Program-made: the position numbers and the translations under genes
Assembly: GCF_921293095.1 (NCBI RefSeq)
Contig: NC_060250.1
Location: 12,418,001 to 12,482,000 of the forward strand
Origin: Ischnura elegans
Lineage: Eukaryota; Arthropoda; Insecta; Odonata; Coenagrionidae
Length of the DNA stretch: 64,000 nt
Direction: 5' to 3'
Notes under the pieces: generated by a model
Database searches by the model: none
Told to the model about the DNA's origin: nothing
The model's input: the letters and a program-made list of their open reading frames with translations, nothing else
Part shown: positions 47,400 to 57,960 of the stretch, one piece after another
Numbering within the stretch: position 1 is the first letter of the stretch
Layout: every line of letters begins with the position of its first letter

Positions 47400-49115
47400 G
47401 TGATTTAATTACAGCTATACACCATCATTATGTTGTATTTTTGATCCCAAATAGTTTAATTGTTATTCAAATGCTTGGCGTACAATCTGTGTGAAGTTTA
47501 ACCCGTCATATCGTTCTACGTAATTCAATAGATGGGATCTAAAGTGGGTTATACGCTACTAGATCCTTACAAGCCTCTCAAGTTTGATAATAATCACCAT
47601 CCATTAAAAAATTGTCTATTTTGTGGACTGCAGTCGGAGATAGTGTGATCAACCCCTGAAAATGTTGAAGGTATGCAATATTTGTGCCGAAGGAGGCGTT
47701 TGTTATGTTTTGTGCCAGCCGAAGTGAGTTGGTGAAAAATTCTAGAATTACATATCGGAGGAAAGGAAGGAGGTGAAACAGGAGTGTGGGTTTAGAAATC
47801 TATTATTACCTGGTTTTGCTGACTTCATTAACGAATTCAAAATGTGACGGTGATTACGAAGACAGTTTGAATGCATTCTGATTTACTAGCATGCGATATC
47901 ACCAATATCACTATAGAATTCATAATTAATTGTGAGGATATATGTTATGAAGTGAAAGGGGGTAAGCTGTTAAAATGTTTTTCTATTGCCTTTTCCAAAG
48001 GATATGTTTGTCAAAGTACTTCAATAAAAATTGCAGGTAACTCCAATAACAATATGTGGCGTACGGCTTGGTATTTCTTGATGATAAATATATGGGAATG
48101 AGTGTGGCAAGTGAAAGATAACGTGAAAAAGAAAGGATTTAGCACATTTCGTACGTAGTATATAGAAGATGTTGTTTGAGTTTTCCTTGGAAGTTGAAAA
48201 ATGTAAATTGATGCAGCCAATACAGCTCGTATGGGTAAAAAAAGTAAGAATGACTGATTTCCTCCTAAGATGGTAAACCATTCATATGTCAATTGACATA
48301 TTAATTATAAATGAACTCGTTTGGCAAATGAGTATTTAGAGTGCTGAAGTTTACTAATTATTGTACCTTTTGCGACTAAGGTAATGATCTCTCATCCTTT
48401 TGATGGAAAAAGACTTGGAAAGGCACATTAAGCAAGAGAAGTCTTCCCTTCTCTGGATGTTCCAATGTATTGCCTTCAACGGAAAATATAGTGACTTTAT
48501 AAAATAAATGCTGTTGGTAGCCAAACACAGGTTATGTACTATTAAAACATAGCAAATTATCTACCATCAAAAGTAGCTTCAGAGTCATAGAATCAGTGGT
48601 GCCTATCTAGATACCTCAGGTTAATACATAAGAGTGCCAGTTTGGTCACTAATACTTAGATATCTTATTTCAGGTTTGAATATTTTGATATAGTGATAAT
48701 AAACAAATCAATACTTATCTTGAAAAAGTTTGATTTTATTCCACACATTTGAGCCAATTAATTCAAGGAGAGAATTTGGACCCTTACACCTGAAGACTTC
48801 TAGATCATTAAAGTCAGATTAATCAAGGAACTATTATATTAAGGTTCTAAAGCATTGTCTGCTAACAGAATGTTTGAAACAATCAGAATCAGGTGTATTT
48901 CTTATGATATTGAGCCAGCTGGGCTACTCTGGCTATTGGGGAAAGCTGTTGTCTGTGTACCTATGTATTTGCTAATGAGGTTGAATTTACAGGGAATGAC
49001 TGCATTCAACACCCATTATTTTCCATGCTCATAAGTGACCACTGATAATTTTTCATCGATAAGATTTTCAAAGTATGTTGTATGATGTTGGGCAAGATAT
49101 GGTGGAAGTTCTTCA
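47400..49115. other. unassigned interior of the 8.2-kb element
   Basis: No transposase or other family motif recognised. The open frames at 47871-48101 (+) and 48011-48292 (-) are AT-rich and show no domain. Confidence 0.4.
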
Positions 49116-49205
49116 TATTAGTAAAATTAGACTTTGTAATATTTCTACTGAGTTTTATCATAATAAAACTCAGTGGAAATATTGCAATGTCTAATTTTAC
49201 TAATA
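49116..49205. repeat. 90-bp near-perfect hairpin
   Basis: TATTAGTAAAATTAGAC at 49116 pairs with GTCTAATTTTACTAATA ending at 49205, and the inner part ACTGAGTTTTAT pairs with ATAAAACTCAGT around a 2-6-nt loop. The stem is about 43 bp with few mismatches. It may be a tiny MITE or a hairpin RNA source; there is no direct evidence of transcription. Confidence 0.75.
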
Positions 49206-50422
49206 ACTCTTTCAAAGTCTTGAATGGAATTCTTAATGTGGTTTCTTCCTAAAATATTAACCTTTACTACTACTTGTCGACATTTAACTAACTAATAAGT
49301 TTAATAAGTTTCAAAAGGATAAGCGAAGACATATTCCTATAACAGACATTTTACATCACATATCTGGTACACATGTTAGTTTCTTGGGATTTCAATCCCA
49401 TACATAGCTTTTATTAATTTTTTCATTCTCCATCCATTGGACTATCACTAATGAGTACACTAGTTCAAAAATACATTAGGTAAAATATCTTCAACACTTA
49501 TAACAATGTATGACTAGATATCTCATTCCATTACATACTGTTAGAAGTGATCTTCTCATTGAGGTTGACATAGTTCTTTGTAACATAAATAGTTCTCCCA
49601 TTAATTCCAGGACCATTATCTCCCTGTCCTTGCTTGTTACTCAAAATCCTTACCTTAATCACTGTTGTCAGCATTTCAAGCTTGATGTGCACTTCATCTA
49701 CATCATTTATATCTAATTCATCTCCTGCAATAATTCCCTCGCCTCACTTATCGCACTTCCTACTTTCTTTTCCTCTGTCAATTTTATCTATACATTCCTG
49801 TATACCTCTATTCTTATCCTTCTTCTGGGTCAAAAATACCAGTTGCATACTAAACCTTACTCCATATCTCTTAACCAGACTTCTATTTGCACTTAGGTGC
49901 TGTGATTTTCCCTGTAATTGTCCTCTTTTTATTTATTCCCTATCTGTCTCGCCCCGATCTGCATTGCTGGAGATATATTTTAACATGATAGCTGTAACGA
50001 ATGTAATGAGAATCAGTCTATGATCATGTCACAAAGGCAAATTGCCTTAATAGATCTATGAAAGTGGAGTGGATGTGAGGGAAATTGCTTCTATAATCAC
50101 TTCATAAATGTGCGATAAACTTCATGGTGCGATAAAATTCTGTGAGGAATTCATATTATCACATTTATGATAATGGAAGCACATACATTAATTATAAGTG
50201 AGTGATGTCAATGTGGTGCATTCAGAGATTACTTGGTACAGCATTTGAAAGAATGACCCCAGAAGTAGGTAGTAAAAAAATTACAGGTAACAACATAATT
50301 CCTTTGAAAACCCATATCCCAAAAAGACAGGTGCAATGAAGGAGTCATCATCATGGAATCCTTATGCTTTACATTTGATACAAAAAAATTCTTTAAATGC
50401 TATATAAATATCTATCTTTGTA

Positions 50423-50588
50423 CAGAGGCGGATCTATTGGGGGGGGGGGGGGGGGGGGAGCTGAGGGGGCTATCCAATTTACTCCCCTTGGGTATCCAAT
50501 TTACACTAGATAGAATGGTGATTTTTTTCCGACCCCCACTACAGCTGGAATTTTAACCTCACCTGTCCCTATCCTGGATCCACTACTG
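50423..50588. mobile_element. hAT MITE of 166 bp with a G20 tract
   Basis: The left end is CAGAGGCGGATCTATTGG at 50423 and the right end, inverted, CAGTAGTGGATCCAGGATAG. The flanks are a perfect 8-bp duplication TCTTTGTA (50415-50422 and 50589-50596), a hAT signature. A run of 20 G occupies 50439-50458, just inside the left end. No coding capacity. Confidence 0.85.
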
Positions 50589-51289
50589 TCTTTGTATAAT
50601 TTAGTACTCAGGTAAATATTTCAAACATGGTCAATGAAAGCTTCATATGTTGTGGGCTGAGAATAAAAGGAAATGTGTATCACATGTATGGTATGGTATC
50701 CATAAACACCACTGAGAGTTAAAATTTAATGCTTTCATTCTGATTAGATACGTTTTAAACAGATTTTTTTATAAATTGAAGTATATTTTGATAGTTGATT
50801 AGATATGAAGTCTAGTTACGATAGCACTTAAAACTTATTCTAACACAAGGTTTGCAAAAATGGTCTTTACATAAAGAATATACCCCCCATCCCAAGCTAT
50901 GAGCCAAAGAGAGCAACAATATTTTGTTACAGATGCATATTGTTACAACAACATGCAGCCTACTTGTAAAGTATGAAAGGTTTGCTGCAAATTGTACATA
51001 ATTGGATGGCAAGTTTACTCGGCCATGAGCCCTTGAAGTAACTGTGGTAGGCTTATGCATAAGTTATTCAAACTTTATTCATTCTTCTCTAATTTTAATT
51101 TTAGACTGTGAAGTTATGTTCATAATCAGTGATTTCTGAACATCAATTCAATTTTATGATGGCAATGAATACATTCTCAATGGCATTACCATTAAGACTC
51201 ACTGTCCTCCCTAATACAATATCAACTACACTTTCTCCTGGACTCAGCAAGTAAACCCACTGACCTTGAGGAACCTATATCCTCGTTAG

Positions 51290-51480
51290 CTCTTCCCCCT
51301 CCCACCATCACCACCTCCTCCCTATCTTAACCCCCACCCTTCCCTAAGGTATATATAAGCTCCCAAGTCTTGTGTATATTCACCTTGATAATGACATAGT
51401 GTACTGTCGAAACCTGGGTCGGTATTAAAACTCTTGTGGAACATACAAAAGTGTATCTTCATTGTTTCCTATCAACTACA
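51290..51480 (+). repeat. possible retroelement terminal-repeat fragment with hammerhead-like core
   Basis: A C-rich tract (51290-51350) is followed by TATATAAGCTCCCAAG and then GACATAGTGTACTGTC next to GAAACCTGGGTCGG. The GACA...TGTC mini-stem followed by GAAAC, preceded by TTGATAAT, resembles a degenerate hammerhead core (CTGATGA-stem-GAAAC) of the kind found in terminal repeats of Penelope-like elements. The match to the first core strand is poor, so this is tentative. Confidence 0.25.
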
Positions 51481-51651
51481 CTATTGACTGCCAGTATCAA
51501 AATATATTTCACCTTATATTTCAATGGTAAGGGCTACTTGGTGTCATATTTCACATTTTATTAATTAAGGGGCCAAGGCCCAATTACAAAGCATAAAATT
51601 CTTCATAAAATATCATAACAGTGACAAAAATATACATATTGTAATAGTTCA

Positions 51652-54090
51652 TTATGTAATAGGTAACATCTTATCTGGTATTCCTTTCAGGTACCTCAAT
51701 ATAGAAGGTAAAGAATCAAAAAATAGGTCCACCTTGAGACCTAAATTGCCGTCACGCATTATTTGCTGCAATGGGGAAAAGTAGGTGTAGTTGTGTGATT
51801 GATGGCTAATGTCAAAAAGAGTGTCACATCTAGTGGAGTAAGAAGGGACTTTCATGAATATTTCTCTTAATAGGACAGGGGAATCAACTAGGTTATTTGA
51901 CAGCTTATAAAGGAAAATAATATTAGAGCACTGTCTCCGCTTAAACATGGATGGAACATTAAACAAAGGCAATATGGCAGAATAGCTATAGTCCTTATAA
52001 AATAGTCGAAACTTTATCGAAACCATTCAAACAAACTTCCTTTGGATGGACTCTAAGGTATTAATGTGAGAGACATAGAAAGGAGACCATACAACAGAGC
52101 TGTACTCACAGTTTGATCTGACTAAAGATGTATACAGCACTTTGTAAATTTCAATACTATTAAAGTTTTTAACAAATCTTGAAATAAGGCCTAGAGCTCT
52201 AAACGATTTTGCTTGAATATAATTGAGGTGTTGCAGAAAGTTAAGCTTGAAATCAAATATTACCCGTAAGTCTTTTATATGGGATTGTTGTGAAAGAGCA
52301 ATTCCATTTAATTTGTATTGAAATTGAAATGGCTTTTTTTCTATGGAAGGAAACAGTATAGCACTTTTTAATATTCAAATTCAGATAGTTGAGACTACAC
52401 CATTTTTCAAGCCTTTGTAGACTGTTTTGTAAAGACACAGAGTCCATTTCAGAATGAATGGTTTGGAAAATCTTTAGGTCATCTGCATAGAGTAGAGAAG
52501 AAACAGGGTCAAGGACATCCTTGATATCATTTATAAACACATTGAAAAGCATCAGAACCAAATGAGAGCCTTGTGGAACTCCAGAAGTACCATAAAAAAT
52601 TTTTATTTTGAGGAATTAATATTAACCACAAGTGATCTATTAGATAAATAGCTTTCGAGTCAGGTAATTATTGTGCCTGTAAAGCCAAGTGACTTCAGTT
52701 TCACCAGGAGAACTTTTTGATTGACCGAGTCAAATGCTTTAGAAAATCGATATAGATGACATCTGTTTGAGTACCATTTTCCATAGCTTTCAGCAAATGG
52801 TTTTAAAAAGTAAGAAGATTAGTCAAAGTAGAGCGACATTTAATGAAACCATGTTCTCCTGGAATGATTATGCTGTAGTAGAACTAAGTTTATCTACAAC
52901 CAGAGATTCATAAACTTTGGCCAATACTGATAGTTTGGCAAATAAGGTGATAATTAGAGATAATATTTCTTTTACCCTCTTTATGCACAGGTATTATGTA
53001 AGTGGATTTTAGGGAGTCAGGGAAGATGTCACTACTGAGGGATTTATTAAAAAGTATGATTAGTGGATACAGTAATGGGGTTAGACACATCTTCAAAAAT
53101 AGGGGAGGAAGCTCATCAGAACCAGAGCCTTTGTTTAGATCAAGATTACCAAGTTAATGTTCAATTTCGTTAACTGAAATCATTAACGATGCTATAGTAA
53201 AAGAAGAATGTAATGAGTAGCCTGGAATAGGAGCATTATCATGTTTCCTATACACTGATGAAAAATATTTAGCAAATAAATTGGCTATCCCTTCACTCGA
53301 GTCAACAATTTGATCTTGAAAACACATTAAATTTGGTAATCTACCCGTACGTCTTATTGCATTTACATGACTCCAAAAGCGCTTAATATTACCAGTAATT
53401 GATGCCTCCAATTGAGACATATAACTATTGCGACAGATTTTTATCAATTTGGCACATTCAGACCTAATTTCTGAAAATCTAACATAATCACAATGTAAAC
53501 CAGTTTGTTTATAAAGTGACTTTTTTACACTAATCATTTTTCTTAGTTCATAGCTAAACCAATGGGGATAGTTGCTGGACTTAATAGTTGTAATTGGAGT
53601 AAACTGTTGTAGACCTTGATATATTATTGAGTAAAAATGATCAAAGGCCTCATTAGTAGAGAGCTTTTCAAGTTTATTGCACCAATTAACTTTCAGTAAA
53701 TAATTGTTCAATGAGACAAAATCACATTTCTTGAAGTTATAGTAGACACTACAAAGTCCGTATACTTCATGTGACTCTTAAGAGTGCAGGAAATATTAAG
53801 TGCAGGATAATAGACGTCACAACTAAGAAGAGAGCAGCATTCCTGGGAAGTTGTCACTGAACATGTGTTGGTAAAAATTAAATCAAGTAGTTTATCAAAT
53901 ACCTTCTAATACTATCTACAGCTTAAGCAGGTGAATGATATCCGCAACACATATGGTAGAGTTCTAACAGGTGGAGTTATTAATGTTCTAGTCATTAAAT
54001 CATTAGATTCCAAAAAATCCCAGGACACAATCTGCGGTAAGTAAAAATTACCCAGTAACAATATTTCAGAATATTTATCAGAATCATTGA
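51652..54090 (-). pseudogene. jockey-like LINE, endonuclease to RT, decayed
   Basis: On the minus strand, the end of an endonuclease reads LLGNFYLPQIVSWDFLESND (about 53996-54058). The linker frame (53711-53154) has SNYPHWFSYELRKMISVKKS and IKRFWSHVNAIRRTGRLPNL, which is typical between endonuclease and RT in jockey-group ORF2. RT blocks follow: LDLNKGSGSDELPP, IFPDSLKSTYIIPVHKEGKR, SRSTL..KCRSTLTN-like text around 52830, an FNVFINDIKDVL block and the catalytic LLYADDLKIF (about 52475-52505). The C-terminal part runs to 51652. Frames change several times. ORF1 and the 5' half of the endonuclease are absent, so the copy is 5'-truncated or decayed. It lies inside the 8.2-kb insertion and is younger than it. 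Confidence 0.75.
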
Positions 54091-54099
54091 TATTTTCTA

Positions 54100-55180
54100 A
54101 CGTTTCACAGTATGTGCAACAGTTTCAACAGGTTTTTGTCTCTCTAATGAAGAAATTTAAACTTAGTTCTGTGCCTTATTTAAATTTTATTTGCCAGATA
54201 TTATGGATTTCAACAGTATATATATATAGTCGAAAATAAGATGAGATAATTTAAAGTTATGAAATATCTGCTGCTAGCTGACTATTATATGGCTCAATTC
54301 TCTTCGTGTCTGTTACATGAGTGGCATTTGCCTAAAGATACCTCCTTATTGTGAACATTTTAATAAAACTGAAAATGTTTCTATAAAAACACAAAATAAT
54401 CAAAGGAATTACAATGAATTATTTATGAATTAATTGTTCATAACAATGACATCTTCAGTGTGACAGAAGTCATTCTGCACGTTATCATTTATAATGAACA
54501 CAGATTAATTTGTCTATTAGACGGTGGTTGGTTATAAATTCTGTTATTGAAATTATGGCCATGGTGAGTACTTTGAAAACAGGAAAGGCTTTGATTATTC
54601 ACAACTTGAAAGGTGTTCTTAATTCCGTAAGGAACGCAGAGATGATGATATGATAGCGTAGGGGCCAAACTTACGCTAAGAATATATATCTTACTGCAAA
54701 AGTATGATTAAAATTTATCATCATTATGATTACACTGTAGCCTAAAATCGCTCTGGTGGTCTACTCAATAGAAAGCCATTTCAATTGGTTTCACAATACA
54801 AATGAGAATCTTCGTTCCCGTGCAATAAGCACAAACAGGGTTAATTTACCACTATTTCTTGCAAAGGAACTCCAATTTCATTCGATCCACAAATAGTCAT
54901 TCATTATCTCCGTGTAATTTATGGTTCACTCGTATCGCAGCACTCATAAAATTAACACTTTTACTTACTAAATATTCACAAATCGACGCGAGTACTTTTA
55001 TTTAACGACACACAGATGATTGACCATATTAATCGTCAACGATTAAAACCGAAAATATTGGCTTCATCTTCGTTTTTAAGGCTAACCATCACTTCAAAAC
55101 AAACGTAAACAAACCCTTCACCATACTCCACACTCGATTTTCCAATTCCGACTTTCGTTTGTTTCACTTTTCGCGTTCAA
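54100..55180. other. unassigned sequence within the 8.2-kb element
   Basis: AT-rich, with a short (TA)n at about 54217-54230. No gene recognised. From about 55185 the GC-richer subterminal repeats of the enclosing element begin. Confidence 0.4.
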
Positions 55181-55684
55181 TTGTTGGTATGAGAATTATC
55201 CACTTACGGGTATTCTTTATTACCTACATCACAGTATTTCGCTAAGAGAACGAAGTTACCCGAACTGTAGCGATAGGAGGAGCGAAAAGAACGAGAATAA
55301 TCGCGGGGAAAATTTTCGCTACGCTTCGAGTTGCCGTAGCGAAGCGGGGACCCGAGCGAAAGGAGAACGAGAATCACCGCCCTGTTCCCTTGCAGTGATA
55401 GCAGGCATCATCGTCAAAATTAAGAAAGACTCGTAAAAATTTTCCGTCAAGCGTGACGAGATAGGAGTCAGGGAGCCATGTGTTTGGCTTTCACACTATA
55501 TAAACTTGTCGTCTGAAGCTTTTGACATGCTTATATCCTTCCCTTTCAGCCCTAATGAGAAGAGGGATCACGCGACTAACTGGTTTCGCGGCATGCGCTA
55601 TGAGCGATAGTAAGTCAGAATCTTTCACCTCTGGTGGCACATTGCTGAATACAAGCCTTACGGACTGGGCTACCACTCGTGTTG

Positions 55685-57075
55685 ACAAGCAGTTGCGATA
55701 AAGCCAATTTATTAAATTCCTACTTCAAGAGCGTGTTCACCGAGCCTTCCGAGAACTCACCCGACACCGTTGACAATCTTTGCATACGAAAGATGCCGCC
55801 TATTGACATTAGTACGCACGGAATAGAAAATATATTGAAATCGCTCAGTCCAAATAAATCACTTGGTCCAGACGAAATCCCTTCTCGCGTATATAGAGAA
55901 CTAGCATCAGAAATTGCCCCCTACTTGCAAATAATATTCAGTGAATCCATTAAGCAACACGAAGTACCTAATGACTGGAAAATCGCTAATGTAACACCAA
56001 TATTCAAATGTGGAGACAAGGAACAGCCATCTAATTACAGGCCGTCATCTTTAACGTCCATCTCATGCAAAGTCCCTGAACACATCGTAGTCAGCTCGGT
56101 AATGAAACACCTAGACGCGCAAAACTTATTAATGAGAACTCAACATGGATTCAGGAAAAGCAGATCGTGCGAAACCCAGTTAGCGCTTTTCGCCCACGAT
56201 AGTTTAGTCTGCGGAGAAGACAACATTCCATTCCCTACAACGTAGCTATATAATCGGGGTACCCAATTAGAGACATTTGAATCCGTAAAATATCTAGGAA
56301 TTAGACTCATTAATGATCTATCGTGGAATAAACATATTCGAGAAATAACCGGTCAAGCTAATCGTAAAATGGGTTTTGTTAAAAGAATATTAGGGAAGTG
56401 CGACGACAAAGTGAGAGAAATAAGCTACTTTTCCCTCGTTAGACCACATTTGGAATACGCTGCCAGTGTTTGGGACCCTCATGAAAAAGGCTTAATAACA
56501 GAGTTAGAACGCGTGCAAAGAAGAGCTGCCAGGTATGTGAAAGGTCGTTACGATAGTCTTGTTAGTGTAACTGACCTCTTAGATAAACTCGGATGGGAAT
56601 CTCTGTCGGACTGTAGATTGAAAAATAGACTAAACCTTTTAGATAAATTCAAGAGCAGTGTCTTTTCTGACGAAGTTGACCATATCTTACGGACGCCAAC
56701 ATACTACGGAAGATCAGATCATATAAATAAAATGAGAGAGATAGATTGTAGAACAGACAGATTGTAGAACAGACAGATTCCGAATGTCATTTTTTCCACG
56801 ATCAATAAGAGATTATAACGGCAACGATAGACCTCATAAATAGATTGCATGACTTGTAGTGTAGCCAACTAACCTATATAAAACTTAATGCTTGTTTCTT
56901 GATTTTATTATTATTTCTAACATCATATAGTATTATAATTTATTAGTATGCGTGACGTTTTGTGGACCGTGTGGTGTGCATGTTGGAGTCCAATTGCATG
57001 CTGAATACTGGTGATTGATCACCCCCTGCCAAACACCTTAGAGGTGGCTCGCAGGGTATTATGCAGATGTAGATG
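55685..57075 (+). mobile_element. CR1-like LINE copy, 5'-truncated and internally deleted
   Basis: The copy is flanked by a short duplication TGTTG (55680-55684 and 57076-57080) and ends in GATGTAGATG, a short tandem tail. The 3' UTR includes CACCCCCTGCCAAACACCTT and CGCAGGGTATTATGCAGATG. A related 3' tail lies inverted at 63777-63850. It begins inside the RT region and interrupts ORF1 of the Tx1-like LINE. Confidence 0.8.
55687..56790 (+). pseudogene. CR1-like reverse transcriptase lacking the catalytic core
   Basis: The + strand frame opens with CDKANLLNSYFKSVFTEPSE and continues with SLSPNKSLGPDEIPSRVYRE, NDWKIANVTPIFKCGDKEQP, SNYRPSSLTSISCKVPEHIV and TQHGFRKSRSCETQLALFAH, the N-terminal and palm blocks of CR1-group RTs. 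At about 56190-56265 a deletion removes the YADD segment. The text resumes after a stop with ESVKYLGIRLINDLSWNKHI and the C-terminal tail (LVRPHLEYAASVWDPHEKGL, LERVQRRAARYV), stopping at about 56765. Loss of the catalytic Asp pair makes it inactive. The remaining halves have few other lesions. Confidence 0.85.
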
Positions 57076-57960
57076 TGTTGCCTGGATAAATTGTTCATTC
57101 ACTGTCAGTCCTCCATGCTCTAAAAGCTTGTCTACTAAATCTTCCGTTCGTAGGTATATGCAATACGCATATTCTGTCATGGGAAAGTTTGGTGGCGTGA
57201 GTAATTGAGTGTCCACCACCGAGAAGATCGCCTACTACATAAACATACTCAGAAAGTGGCGTGTTAGGAACTGCGGGGAGAATGATAGCAGTTTTATTGC
57301 TCGGCAGCATTGGGTCGGCAAAGAACCTGGGCGGATTTTGAGGGCTGTTTACGGCTTTAGTAACGTGACTCATGGCGTGGGAGAGGTTGACGGAGGTTTT
57401 GGTCGGAGCTGCGACCTTGGACGCATACGTGACGGGCTGGGAAAGTAATACATCCCTAGCTGAAGTTGAAGGGCAAGGTTTTTCTTCTTGTACTTGGTGG
57501 CGATTAATGTTAGTTATTGGATCGTTTATTACCTGAAGTTTCCCTCTTGAACGCCGTAGAATTGTGGTGGATGAAGAGTTGACATCTCGGGAGTGATGAG
57601 ACCCCCCTCCGGATTCAGCGGTGACAGGGGAGGGGTTCTGGCTGGTCCAATTGGCGACAGGAGATTCGGTTATGGGAGAGGTAGGTGTGATAATTGAATC
57701 TAAGGCAGTCGTGGTGGATGTGGTGATGACCCCAGGGTCTTCCGAGGTCGTGACCCGCTCTTGGAGGGCGTCCATGCCGCCCAGGCCGTAGGGACCGGCC
57801 GCGGCGAGCAGCAGTGGACCGACGACAAGACGTGGAAATCACACAAGTATTGGCACTTGTAGTAAATCGGTGTATGTGATGATAGGATCCAAGTTACAAC
57901 GCAATGTAGACCAGCAGTAGTTGATCTAGTAGGCTGCAAATCAGTGTTTAGGCGTGAAAC

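Larger units (their letters stand above)
47155..55384. mobile_element. unclassified DNA element of about 8.2 kb inserted in the LINE ORF1
   Basis: It separates the two halves of the ORF1 zinc knuckle. Flanks CTGGTTCTTT (about 47143-47152) and CTGTTCCCTT (55382-55391) may be a decayed 8-10-bp duplication. Both ends are rich in related words: ATTCTCGTT(C/T)T occurs at about 47210 and 47280 on the left, and its inverse AGAACGAGAAT at about 55290 and 55365 on the right, with GGCG/CGCC and TCGCT words in between. So the element has imperfect subterminal inverted repeats over about 200 bp. No transposase was recognised. Mutator-like elements have comparable TSD lengths, but this is only a guess. 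It carries a jockey-like LINE (51.65-54.09 kb), a hAT MITE and a 90-bp hairpin. The left boundary is uncertain to about 40 bp. Confidence 0.5.
42479..57775 (-). pseudogene. Tx1/L1-like ORF1 (RNA-binding, zinc-knuckle protein), split into four
   Basis: The start is the ATG at 57773-57775 (MDALQERVTTSEDPGVITTS). A Ser/Thr-rich N-terminal part runs to about 57165, where a frameshift leads into YCIYLRTEDLVDKLLEHGGL. The CR1-like LINE interrupts at 57075-55685. The protein resumes with RVVAQSVRLVFSNVPPEVKD and KHVKSFRRQVYIV, the RRM-like core typical of Tx1 ORF1, then an in-frame stop at about 55488, and then CYHCKG, the first half of a zinc knuckle. The 8-kb insertion follows. The knuckle resumes at about 47150 with RPPGHHAAAC and a Ser/Pro/Thr-rich tail to 46768, where Transib copy 4 interrupts, and ends at 42717-42479 (PRNITSEPFAPSDF...RLFAAG, stop at 42479). 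ORF1 proteins bind the LINE RNA. Confidence 0.75.
38393..57960 (-). mobile_element. Tx1/L1-like LINE, near full length, split by three insertions
   Basis: Reading the minus strand from about 57960 downward, ORF1 and then ORF2 of a single LINE appear in the correct order with no missing or duplicated part except the insertion-site duplications. The LINE pieces are about 57960-57076, 55684-55385, about 47155-46763 and 42717-38393, together about 5.9 kb, a normal full length for this clade. Removing the Transib insertion plus one CGCTG copy rejoins ORF1 in frame, and removing the CR1-like insertion plus one TGTTG copy does the same. The 3' end has a (TCA)n microsatellite on + at 38393-38414, i.e. 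a (TGA)n tail, preceded by a GC-rich 3' UTR-like stretch (38460-38600). The 5' limit is approximate. Confidence 0.78.

Noticed and set aside
47155-57960. Reading the ORF1 pieces as two separate LINEs
   Set aside because: The pieces do not overlap, run in the same direction, and rejoin in frame or nearly so at two of the three junctions; a single split LINE is simpler.
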